Assembly: GCF_039851965.1 (NCBI RefSeq) | Contig: NZ_CP156674.1 | Coordinates: 2,790,001 to 2,854,000 of the forward strand | DNA length: 64,000 bases | Direction: 5' to 3' | Source of the DNA: Pseudalkalibacillus hwajinpoensis | GTDB taxonomy: Bacteria > Bacillota > Bacilli > Bacillales > Guptibacillaceae | Shown here: positions 8,079 through 15,257 of the stretch, piece by piece | Numbering within the stretch: the first letter of the stretch is position 1 | Layout of the letters: each line of letters begins with the position of its first letter | Position numbers and translations under genes: made by a program | Notes under the pieces: generated by a model | The model's database searches: none | Told to the model about the DNA's origin: nothing | The model's input: only the letters and a program-made list of their open reading frames with translations

Positions 8079-11045
8079 TTGTCAGATTCCATTCATATAA
8101 CGATTAATGGTCGAAGCACTGCCGTTGACGAGAGCAAGAGTGTTCTTCAGGCATTGAACGAAAACGAGCTTGATTTGCCAAGCATTTGTTATCATCCAAG
8201 TCTTGGGGCAATTGAAACGTGTGACACGTGTATGGTTGAGGTGAACGGAGAGATTGTAAGGGGTTGTTCGACGAAATTATCCAATGGAGATAGCATTAAT
8301 ATGACTGCTTCGCACGTGAAGGAAGCTCAAAACATTGCTATGGACCGAATTCTTTATAATCACGAGCTTTATTGTACCGTATGTGATTACAACAACGGAA
8401 CGTGTGAAGTACATAATACAGTTAAACAAATGAAAATGAATCACCAGAGTATCCCGTTTGAATCAAAGCCAGATCCTGTTGACAATTCAAACCCCTTCTA
8501 TCGTTACGATCCAGATCAATGTATTCTATGCGGTCGCTGTGTTGAGGCGTGTCAGGATGTACAGGTAACCGAAACGCTCACGATTGACTGGGAACGAGAA
8601 CGTCCTCGTGTCATCTGGGATAACGATGTTGCAATCAACGAATCTTCTTGTGTTTCATGTGGACACTGTTCAACCGTATGTCCATGTAATGCGATGATGG
8701 AGAAGGGTATGGAAGGCGAAACAGGATTATTAACAGGGATTCAAAAAGACACGCTACGTCCAATGATTGAGTTAACGAAAAACGTTGAAACTGGCTATAA
8801 TTCAATTCTTGCGATTTCAGATATGGAATCTGCCATGCGCGAAAATGACATTAAGAAAACAAAGACCGTTTGTACATATTGTGGTGTCGGCTGTAGCTTT
8901 GATGTTTGGACTAAAGGCCGCGATATTTTAAAGGTAGAGCCACAGGCTGAAGCGCCAGCGAACGGCATTTCAACATGTGTGAAAGGAAAGTTTGGGTGGG
9001 ACTACGTCAACAGTGACGAGCGTCTAACTAAACCTCTCATTAGAGAAGGGGATTCTTTCCGTGAAGCAGAATGGGAAGAAGCACTTCAGCTCATTAGCAG
9101 CAAATTCGCTGAAGTCAAAGAGAACCATGGCTCGAATGCGTTGTCCTTCATTAGTTCTTCCAAGTGTACGAATGAAGAGTCATATTTAATGCAGAAACTT
9201 GGTCGAAGCATTATTGGAACGAATAACATTGATAACTGCTCACGTTATTGCCAGACGCCTGCAACGGTAGGTTTATTTAGAACAGTTGGCCATGGTGGTG
9301 ATGCGGGCTCAATTAAAGACATTGAGATGTCAGAACTCGTCATTGTCATTGGGTCGAATACATCTGAATCACATCCGGTCCTTTCAACAAGAGTGAAAAG
9401 TTCTAATAAGCTTCATGGCCAAAAACTAATTGTATCTGACTTAAGGAAGCATGAGATGGCGGAACGATCGGATCTATTTGTTCGCCCATCATCAGGGACT
9501 GACCTTGTCTGGTTATCTGCTGTAACAAAATACATCATCGACCAGGGCTGGGCTGACGAAGCATTTCTGAAGGATCGCGTTAATGGACTTGATGACTATA
9601 TCGCAAGTCTTGATCAATACACGATGAGCTATGCTTCTGAGGTAACTGGAATCGCTGAAGAAAAGTTAATTCAGATTGCTGAAATGATCCATGAAGCGAA
9701 GACAACCGTTGCTCTCTGGGCTATGGGAGTGACGCAACATGGTGGAGGGGCTGACACAAGTACAGCTATTTCCAATCTGCTTCTTGTGACAGGAAATTAT
9801 GGAAAACCGGGGACAGGTGCTTACCCACTTCGCGGACATAACAACGTTCAGGGTGCAAGTGACTTTGGAAGTATGCCAGATAAAATGCCTGGATATGAAA
9901 ATGTCACTGACGAGAAGGTACGCGAAAAGTATGAAAAAGCATGGGGTACACCATTACCGCAGGAAATTGGTTTGAACAACCACGAAATGGTTGAGCATAT
10001 CCATGAAGGAAAATTAAAAGCGATGTACTTAAAAGGAGAGGATATGGGGATTGTTGACTCAAACATCAACCATGTACATGCTGCATTCGAAAAGCTGGAC
10101 TTTTTCGTTGTACAGGATCTTTTCCTAACGAAGACCGCAGAATTTGCTGATGTGGTTCTTCCAGCAAGTCCGAGTCTTGAAAAGGAAGGGACATTTACGA
10201 ACACAGAGCGTCGTTTCCAGCGTTTATACCAGGCACTTGAACCACTAGGAGATTCTAAACCTGACTGGCAAATCATTATGGACATTGCGAATGAGATGGG
10301 CGCAGGATGGGACTATTCAGATCCGAGCGAGATTATGACTGAAGCTGTTCAGCTTGCTAATATGTTCGCAGGTGTTTCGTATGAGCGTCTTGAAGGATAT
10401 AACAGTCAACAGTGGCCGGTTTATGCAGATGGGAAAGATTCTCCACTCTTATTCATGGATGAGTTTCCGTTCCCTGATGGAAAAGCACGTCTCTTCCCTG
10501 TTGAATGGACGAAGCCGCTTGAATTTGAAGACCAGTATGATCTTCATGTTAATAATGGACGCTTACTCGAACATTTCCACGAAGGCAATATGACATACAA
10601 AAACGAAGGCATCACGTCAAAAACACCGAGTACGTTTGTTGAAGTGTCACCTGAGCTTGCCGAGGAACGCGGACTTACAGATGGCACGTTAGTAAGATTA
10701 ACTTCTCCTTATGGAGCTGTAAAAATCAAATGTTTAGTAACCAATCGTGTTCAAGGAAAAGAAATCTATATTCCGCTAAATGATAGTGATGATGCAGCTG
10801 TCAACCTATTAACAAGCAGTTATGCTGATAAAGATACGGATACTCCAGTATATAAAGAATTAAAAGCGAAGATGGAAATTCTTCAAGATAAGGGAACCTC
10901 TCCTCTTCCAAAGATCAATCACCGATATGGGAACCCGCAACCACAGAAAGGTGTTATGGTTGAACGAAAATGGGCAAGAAAAGACTATATGTTCCCCGGG
11001 GATATGGTGACGAAGGAGGCAACCAATTATGGCAAAAGCCATTAA
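8079..11045 (+). CDS. Formate dehydrogenase-like molybdoenzyme, alpha subunit
   Basis: A 988-residue cytoplasmic-type FdhA/YjgC protein. Order: a 2Fe-2S ferredoxin domain (Cys37, 48, 51, 63), a His/Cys [4Fe-4S] segment (LYCTVCDYNNGTCE), two [4Fe-4S] motifs (Cys148-X2-C-X2-C-X3-C and CVSCGHCSTVC from 181), then the Mo-bisPGD domain with its own cluster starting CTYCGVGC at 265. The likely molybdenum ligand is Cys391 in CSRYCQTP, replacing the selenocysteine of E. coli FdhF. No Tat signal is present. A TTG start at 8079 is supported by AAAAGGGTGAT. It overlaps the DUF1641 gene by 17 nt, as in the yjgC-yjgD pair of B. subtilis. Formate is the family substrate; other oxidations are possible. Confidence 0.9.
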   Translation: MSDSIHITINGRSTAVDESKSVLQALNENELDLPSICYHPSLGAIETCDTCMVEVNGEIVRGCSTKLSNGDSINMTASHVKEAQNIAMDRILYNHELYCTVCDYNNGTCEVHNTVKQMKMNHQSIPFESKPDPVDNSNPFYRYDPDQCILCGRCVEACQDVQVTETLTIDWERERPRVIWDNDVAINESSCVSCGHCSTVCPCNAMMEKGMEGETGLLTGIQKDTLRPMIELTKNVETGYNSILAISDMESAMRENDIKKTKTVCTYCGVGCSFDVWTKGRDILKVEPQAEAPANGISTCVKGKFGWDYVNSDERLTKPLIREGDSFREAEWEEALQLISSKFAEVKENHGSNALSFISSSKCTNEESYLMQKLGRSIIGTNNIDNCSRYCQTPATVGLFRTVGHGGDAGSIKDIEMSELVIVIGSNTSESHPVLSTRVKSSNKLHGQKLIVSDLRKHEMAERSDLFVRPSSGTDLVWLSAVTKYIIDQGWADEAFLKDRVNGLDDYIASLDQYTMSYASEVTGIAEEKLIQIAEMIHEAKTTVALWAMGVTQHGGGADTSTAISNLLLVTGNYGKPGTGAYPLRGHNNVQGASDFGSMPDKMPGYENVTDEKVREKYEKAWGTPLPQEIGLNNHEMVEHIHEGKLKAMYLKGEDMGIVDSNINHVHAAFEKLDFFVVQDLFLTKTAEFADVVLPASPSLEKEGTFTNTERRFQRLYQALEPLGDSKPDWQIIMDIANEMGAGWDYSDPSEIMTEAVQLANMFAGVSYERLEGYNSQQWPVYADGKDSPLLFMDEFPFPDGKARLFPVEWTKPLEFEDQYDLHVNNGRLLEHFHEGNMTYKNEGITSKTPSTFVEVSPELAEERGLTDGTLVRLTSPYGAVKIKCLVTNRVQGKEIYIPLNDSDDAAVNLLTSSYADKDTDTPVYKELKAKMEILQDKGTSPLPKINHRYGNPQPQKGVMVERKWARKDYMFPGDMVTKEATNYGKSH

Positions 11046-11559
11046 GCAAATCAGACGGATTGAGCTCTCGGCAGAGGAACAACGAGCAAATGATTTAAGA
11101 GAGATTGAAGATGCTCTGATTGAGAACAAAGATGCGCTTCTCCAGGCTCTAAATGTTGTTGGGGGAATGAAGGAGCGAGGTGTCCTTTCTCTTCTTAGTG
11201 GATTGTTTGGGGAAGGTGACCGTGTTCTAAAAGTGATTGTTGATTTATTGAATGTGCCCGAAAATACGACTGCTTTAAAGAACCTCATGCTCCTGTTCGG
11301 TGTTGCTGGAAAAATCAATGTTGAGGAACTCGAACCTCTTCTTTTAAAAGTAAATAAGGGGATTGAAAATGTTTCAAAGCATTCGGAAGATGCTCAAAAG
11401 ACAGGTTATCTGGATTTGCTTAGACTCCTGAAAGATCCGGAAGTGAATCGCTCCTTAACGATTCTGATCACGTTTCTAAAAGGAATGGGCCAGTCGACTG
11501 AGCAAGAAGAACAGGTTAGTGATAAAGCGAGAGCGTCAGAAACGAGACAGGATATTTAG
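11029..11559 (+). CDS. DUF1641 protein (YjgD-like)
   Basis: A 176-residue soluble, helical protein of the DUF1641 family. Members sit next to formate-dehydrogenase-like genes in Firmicutes (yjgD) and are presumed accessory or partner proteins. The central part with VVGGMKERGVLSLLSGLFGE is typical. The ATG at 11029 is preceded by AAGGAGG and lies within the last codons of the preceding gene, so the two are translationally linked. The strong terminator at 11585 ends the unit. Confidence 0.82.
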   Translation: MAKAIKQIRRIELSAEEQRANDLREIEDALIENKDALLQALNVVGGMKERGVLSLLSGLFGEGDRVLKVIVDLLNVPENTTALKNLMLLFGVAGKINVEELEPLLLKVNKGIENVSKHSEDAQKTGYLDLLRLLKDPEVNRSLTILITFLKGMGQSTEQEEQVSDKARASETRQDI

Positions 11560-11584
11560 TCTTACACCAACCTTATATAGTTGT

Positions 11585-11611
11585 AAAAAGCCCCGCTGAG
11601 CGGGGCTTTTT
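11585..11611. terminator. Strong bidirectional terminator
   Basis: AAAAAGCCCCGCT and AGCGGGGCTTTTT form a near-perfect palindrome with flanking A and T runs, serving both the DUF1641 gene and the converging VanZ-like gene. Confidence 0.9.
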
Positions 11612-12087
11612 CATGTTGTGCGGCGTTTTAATAGGATAGTCGTTGCCAGAAACGTTATGAGGATACCCATTGTATCCGGTACAAGAACATCAATTAAATG
11701 ACCTGTCCTTCCCTCGATCAAGCTTTGATGAAATTCATCAAACATCGCGTATCCAAATGCAACAAGAGAGCCATATATAGGACCATATGACCTTTTCTTA
11801 AAAGTCATCACACAGAAAAACGCAAGAAGTCCAAAGGAGCCAACGTGGGCAGCCTTTCTTAGAAAGAACTCAACGTATTGATATGGTTCGGATGGCGTGA
11901 CAAGTGCACCGTCGTAAGTGAATTCTACATCAGGTAAATCATTTTCGGTAATCGTGATGAAATCTTTAAAGAATGGTTTCAAATCCTGTTCCTGATAGGG
12001 CGTATGAGAGGAGATGAAAAGAACGCCCATCATGATAAGAGCAAGAATTGGCCACTTCCAATAGGTAAAGAACGTCACACTTTTCAC
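11611..12087 (-). CDS. VanZ-like membrane protein
   Basis: A 158-residue VanZ-family protein with about four membrane helices. The family blocks are RKAAHVGSFGLLAFF and DEFHQSLIEGRTGHLIDVL. VanZ of the Tn1546 cluster gives low-level teicoplanin resistance, but most chromosomal relatives have no known role. A GTG start is used at 12087 and the ribosome binding site is weak, so the exact start is uncertain. A second VanZ-like gene lies at 20306. It converges on the formate-dehydrogenase unit. Confidence 0.82.
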   Translation of the reverse strand: MKSVTFFTYWKWPILALIMMGVLFISSHTPYQEQDLKPFFKDFITITENDLPDVEFTYDGALVTPSEPYQYVEFFLRKAAHVGSFGLLAFFCVMTFKKRSYGPIYGSLVAFGYAMFDEFHQSLIEGRTGHLIDVLVPDTMGILITFLATTILLKRRTT

Positions 12088-12157
12088 ACTTTCTATTGAG
12101 CAGTTTAGTCACTATCATACCGGATTTTGTGCATAGTAGGTAGAGATTTCATGATAT

Positions 12158-12243
12158 TCCATTAGAAGGGGCTATTTGATGATTAGTTGAACCATTCGGA
12201 CCTTTAGGGGCAGTTGAGCTTGTATATTACTGCCCTTAATGGT
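12158..12243 (-). repeat. Dispersed intergenic repeat, copy C (inverted, deleted)
   Basis: Reads as the reverse complement of the middle of copies A and B: the block GTTGAACCATTCGGACCTTT is the complement of the conserved AAAGGTCCGATTGGTTCAAC with one change. The G-rich hairpin and most of the first hairpin are lost. The rest of the gap up to 12349 shows no other feature apart from a ribosome binding site. Confidence 0.75.
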
Positions 12244-12349
12244 GGAGGGGATAAATGTTAAAGTATTGTTTGGAATCAGTGTATGGTCTCTTTCTTTAAT
12301 TCAAATTTTATATAATAGAAAGTAGACAACAAAGGAAAGGGGATGTGTC

Positions 12350-13672
12350 ATGAATATTTCTGTGGTTGGCACAGGGTATGTAGGGTCAGTAACAGGTGTT
12401 AGTTTAGCGGAAATTGGTCATCATGTTATCTGTATCGATATTGATCAACAGAAAGTATTGGTGATGAATAATGGTCAGTCCCCTATTTATGAACCTCACC
12501 TGGAGCATCTGATGCAGAAGAACCTTCAATCCGGTCATTTATCATTTACGACCTCCTATCTTAACGGGCTTTCATCAGCGGATGTGGTTTATATTGCAGT
12601 AGGGACACCTCAGCTTCCGGATGGAACAGCAGATTTGCAATTTATTGAGCAAGCTGCACATGACATCGCATTCTCTATTACCCAGGATACGATTGTCGTC
12701 ATGAAAAGTACGGTACCTGTTGGAACAAATGATAAGATAAAAACGATCATTCAGGAAGCGGCTGCTTCAAACATAACCATTGAAATGGTCTCAAACCCTG
12801 AATTTTTACGAGAAGGCTCAGCCATTCATGATACATTTAACGGAGATCGAATAGTTATTGGCGCTGAAAATAAACGAGCCGCATCGGTGATTGAAAGCAT
12901 TAATGCTCCTTTTGGGCTTCCTATCTATCATACAGACCTTAAAAGTGCTGAAATGATTAAATACGCGTCAAACGCATTTCTCGCAACAAAGATCAGTTTT
13001 ATTAATGAAATTTCTGCAATTTGTGAAAAAGTGGGGGCAAATATTGAAGACGTTGCTTTAGGGATGGGAAAAGATAAGCGTATAGGTGAGCAATTCCTAA
13101 AAGCAGGAATTGGCTATGGAGGCTCCTGTTTTCCTAAGGATACCAATGCACTCGTTCAGCTTGCTGGAAATAACCATCATGACTTTAAACTTCTTAAGTC
13201 CGTCATCGAAGTAAACAATTCACAGCAGCTGAAATTATTCCAAAAGGCGAAGGAAACGATTGGAGATCTTCAAGGAAAGACTATCGCACTGCTTGGTCTT
13301 GCCTTTAAACCAAATACGGATGATATGAGGGAAGCGGCATCGATCCCAATTGCACGATCGCTTGTTGAAGCAGGTGCTAAAGTCGTGGCTTACGACCCGA
13401 TAGCCATCCCTAATGCAAAGGGCTTCCTTCCTGAGGAAGTCGTATTCAAAGAGACGATCGAAGAGGCGTTAATTGACACAGATGCTGTTTTTATCCTCAC
13501 AGAATGGGCAGAAATTAAAGAAATCGACCTTTCTACTTTTCAAAGATTGATGAAATCTCCAGTAGTAATTGACGGAAGAAATTGTTATTCCTTACATGAA
13601 GTATCCAGGTTTCCAATTCATTATATCTCAATTGGGCGCCCTACCATTATTAGCAAGCTCGTCCCTCTCTAG
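12350..13672 (+). CDS. ugd: UDP-glucose 6-dehydrogenase
   Basis: A 440-residue NAD-dependent nucleotide-sugar dehydrogenase that oxidises UDP-glucose to UDP-glucuronate (TuaD/Ugd family). Evidence: N-terminal Rossmann motif VVGTGYVGSVTGVSLA, the VGTPQLPDG and KSTVPVGTN blocks, the catalytic cysteine in GYGGSCFPKDTNAL, and the C-terminal domain with LAFKPNTDDMREA. AAAGGAAAGGGG precedes the ATG at 12350. It stands alone between repeat remnants, 30 kb from the glycan cluster that holds two further dehydrogenases. UDP-glucuronate would feed a teichuronic-acid-like polymer or capsule. Confidence 0.92.
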   Translation: MNISVVGTGYVGSVTGVSLAEIGHHVICIDIDQQKVLVMNNGQSPIYEPHLEHLMQKNLQSGHLSFTTSYLNGLSSADVVYIAVGTPQLPDGTADLQFIEQAAHDIAFSITQDTIVVMKSTVPVGTNDKIKTIIQEAAASNITIEMVSNPEFLREGSAIHDTFNGDRIVIGAENKRAASVIESINAPFGLPIYHTDLKSAEMIKYASNAFLATKISFINEISAICEKVGANIEDVALGMGKDKRIGEQFLKAGIGYGGSCFPKDTNALVQLAGNNHHDFKLLKSVIEVNNSQQLKLFQKAKETIGDLQGKTIALLGLAFKPNTDDMREAASIPIARSLVEAGAKVVAYDPIAIPNAKGFLPEEVVFKETIEEALIDTDAVFILTEWAEIKEIDLSTFQRLMKSPVVIDGRNCYSLHEVSRFPIHYISIGRPTIISKLVPL

Positions 13673-13687
13673 CAAAAGAACCAACCC

Positions 13688-13708
13688 TGCAGATGGAAGT
13701 TTCACTCT
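13688..13708 (+). repeat. Dispersed intergenic repeat, copy D (tail remnant)
   Basis: Only the tail AGATGGAAGTTTCACT remains, 20 bp after the ugd stop codon, preceded by a short piece reminiscent of the second hairpin. Confidence 0.55.
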
Positions 13709-13855
13709 ACCCCCATTATTATTCTGAATAGGAAACTTGAAAATATTATGTAGTTTGGTAAAATATGTTTTGTTAGCTTGTGAATAAGGGCATTGAATAG
13801 CATTCTAATAAAAAGAGAGCAGTAATGAAGGATGCCGCCTGAATGGAGTGGGAGA

Positions 13856-14008
13856 ATGGTAGAAAAAACGTGTACTGAATGTAACAAGCCGTCCTACAGT
13901 AGCAATTACCAGGGAGAATGGATTTTTCCTTATTGCGGTATCGATATGACTAAAGTTCCCGTGAATAATGAAGCGTATATTGACCAGGTCGCGTCCAATA
14001 AGGAATAG
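13856..14008 (+). CDS. Small zinc-ribbon-like protein, 50 aa
   Basis: A 50-residue frame begins MVEKTCTECNKPSY and has GGAG 7 nt before its ATG. It carries CxxC near the N-terminus and PYCGIDMTKV later. A regular zinc ribbon would show CPYCG here, so one of the four expected cysteines is replaced by proline or tyrosine. This resembles small zinc-ribbon proteins of Bacillaceae, but I recognise no specific family. A terminator follows 6 bp later, which supports a real short transcript. Confidence 0.6.
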   Translation: MVEKTCTECNKPSYSSNYQGEWIFPYCGIDMTKVPVNNEAYIDQVASNKE

Positions 14009-14013
14009 GAGAG

Positions 14014-14037
14014 AGAAGCGCAATCGCTTCTTTTTTT
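14014..14037 (+). terminator. Intrinsic terminator after the small zinc-ribbon gene
   Basis: AGAAGCG and CGCTTCT form a 7-bp stem with a CAAT loop, followed by seven T residues. Confidence 0.8.
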
Positions 14038-14040
14038 CCA

Positions 14041-14150
14041 CTCTTAAGGGCGACGTAAGTTAGACATTTAGGTGATGCCAACTACTGTGCCCCATTGGTT
14101 CACCCAACTCTCAGAGTGCGATAAAGCCCCTCTGATGAAGTTTCACTTAT
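14041..14150 (+). repeat. Dispersed intergenic repeat, copy E (degenerate)
   Basis: Collinear with copies A and B but heavily diverged: CTTAAGGG, then TAGACATTTAGGTG, then CCCATTGGTTCA, a decayed second hairpin (CTCAGAGTGC / CCCCTCTGATG) and the tail GAAGTTTCACTTAT. Confidence 0.7.
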
Positions 14151-14155
14151 TTTGC

Positions 14156-14184
14156 TTGTAACCTGTTCTCAATCTGTCTAGAAT
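14156..14184 (+). promoter_or_regulatory. Sigma-A promoter of the 14217 gene
   Basis: TTGTAA at 14156-14161 and TAGAAT at 14179-14184 are separated by 17 bp and lie 33 bp before the start codon, just after the repeat tail. Confidence 0.55.
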
Positions 14185-14216
14185 AGAATTAATGGGATGA
14201 AGAGGGAACGTGAGAT

Positions 14217-14630
14217 ATGAGCGAATTTATCAAATTAATTGTAGCAATTGTTAATGAGCTTCACGACGTGCTCATTGAGATCATGCTTGGTCTTGGTTTT
14301 TCAGCAACTGATAAAGACCTCCATTTCTGGGTGATCGGATTGCTTGGAATGGCAGGGTTTATTGTTGTTCAAATGCTATTTCGAATTCTATCACAATGGA
14401 GCATCACAGCCATTTCATTTATCTATACCATTACTGTTTTGCTTGTTGTTGTATTTGCAATTGAAATTCAGCAGAAAATTACAGGTCGAGGAAATATGGA
14501 GTTTGCAGATGCTGTCATTGGTCTTCAGGGGTTTATAGTTCTTTTCTTGATCTATTTAGTGATTCGACTGATTTTAATTGGAATAAAGAAGTTTATTAAG
14601 CCATCTAGCAAGAAAACTAACATTAAATAA
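14217..14630 (+). CDS. Small integral membrane protein, unknown
   Basis: A 137-residue protein with about three hydrophobic segments (roughly residues 40-62, 65-85 and 100-125) and a basic tail ending KKFIKPSSKKTNIK. I do not recognise the family. The ATG at 14217 follows AGAGGG. It has its own promoter and terminator and so appears monocistronic. The amphipathic N-terminus and lysine-rich C-terminus suggest a cytoplasmic tail. Confidence 0.6.
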   Translation: MSEFIKLIVAIVNELHDVLIEIMLGLGFSATDKDLHFWVIGLLGMAGFIVVQMLFRILSQWSITAISFIYTITVLLVVVFAIEIQQKITGRGNMEFADAVIGLQGFIVLFLIYLVIRLILIGIKKFIKPSSKKTNIK

Positions 14631-14639
14631 TTTCGATCA

Positions 14640-14670
14640 GGGGCCACATTTGGTTGTGGCTTCTTTTTTA
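14640..14670 (+). terminator. Intrinsic terminator after the 14217 gene
   Basis: GCCACA and TGTGGC form a short stem with a 6-nt loop, followed by TTCTTTTTT. Confidence 0.7.
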
Positions 14671-14793
14671 TGGACAAAAGAGAAAAGGAAATGGCATGTC
14701 AAACGCCGAAATAGAAACTAACTGAAAGAAAATGATTACAAGATGAATGAAGGCATTAAAATAGGAGAACCATTTAGCTCTCCATCTACTTCA

Positions 14794-14931
14794 TTAATAA
14801 GTCATTTGGGTTAGAAACGCAATTGCACCACCAATAGCAATAGCGGATACAGGTAAAAGAAGATAGATCAATTTTTCCTTGCGCTCTTTTCGGTATTGGA
14901 TTTCTTCAGGTGTAGCCCAGGATCCCCTCAT
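14794..14931 (-). CDS. 45-aa single-span membrane peptide under GEMM control
   Basis: A short frame with a strong ribosome binding site (AGGGGGAG, 7 nt before the ATG). The protein has a conserved-looking cytoplasmic start WATPEEIQYRKERKEK and one hydrophobic helix (about residues 21-40). It is a clear paralogue of the 45-residue peptide at 19480-19617: both share W-x-TPEEI, then KERKEKL or KKRKEKL, a proline six or seven residues later and a C-terminal helix of equal length. A cyclic-di-GMP-I riboswitch lies directly upstream on the same strand. The function is unknown. The paralogue and riboswitch make chance very unlikely. Confidence 0.8.
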   Translation of the reverse strand: MRGSWATPEEIQYRKERKEKLIYLLLPVSAIAIGGAIAFLTQMTY

Positions 14932-14974
14932 CTTAAAACTCCCCCTAGTTCCTTACTAAATCGCAGTGGAGGCC

Positions 14975-15056
14975 GTATTCGGCAGCTGGCTGACTTTCGG
15001 AACACCGAGAAGTCCCTAAAGCTTTGCGTCATCATTTTTCAATGATTTTGCCATTC
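14975..15056 (-). ncRNA. Cyclic-di-GMP-I (GEMM) riboswitch
   Basis: Read on the minus strand the RNA shows all the conserved GEMM blocks in order. These are GGCAAA (15052 downwards), a six-pair hairpin capped by a GAAA tetraloop, GACGCAAAGC (about 15021-15031), AGGGAC, a second hairpin GACUU...AAGUC with an inner UCGG/CCGA stem, and GUCAGCCAG followed by CUGCCG (ending 14980). The terminal GGC/GCC pairing closes the aptamer. The G before CAAA is kept, as in the cyclic-di-GMP rather than the cAMP-GMP variant. Downstream, GCCG can alternatively pair with CGGC (14971-14983), and CCUCC (14968-14972) can pair with the ribosome binding site of the 45-aa gene, suggesting translational control. The direction of control cannot be told by eye. 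Confidence 0.88.
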
Positions 15057-15173
15057 TCGTACGATTTGCAAAATGTTATAAGAAAACGATGTCATCTGAC
15101 CATGGAAATTGTCGAAAAATGACTTCAATCATTAGTATACCCTATTCCATTGAACATGTATATTGGGAAAATG

Positions 15174-15192
15174 TGATTAATATGCTTAATCA
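15174..15192. promoter_or_regulatory. Palindromic operator-like site upstream of hutU
   Basis: TGATTAA and TTAATCA form a perfect 7-bp inverted repeat with a 5-nt spacer, 66 bp before the hutU start. It could bind a dimeric regulator; none is encoded nearby. Confidence 0.4.
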
Positions 15193-15202
15193 TATTACCG
15201 TT

Positions 15203-15217
15203 TTGTAAACGTTATTT
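15203..15217 (+). promoter_or_regulatory. Possible cre site in the hut leader
   Basis: TTGTAAACGTTATTT fits the cre consensus except at the conserved C near the 3' end. Catabolite repression of hut by CcpA is established in B. subtilis, which makes the match plausible. Confidence 0.4.
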
Positions 15218-15257
15218 CCCAATGTCTAACTTCAACTACCTGAGAAGAGGTGAAGGT

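Noticed and set aside
9848..10285. Minus-strand frame of 145 codons inside the formate-dehydrogenase gene
   Set aside because: The plus-strand gene has clear motifs throughout, and the antisense translation is low-complexity and unrecognisable.
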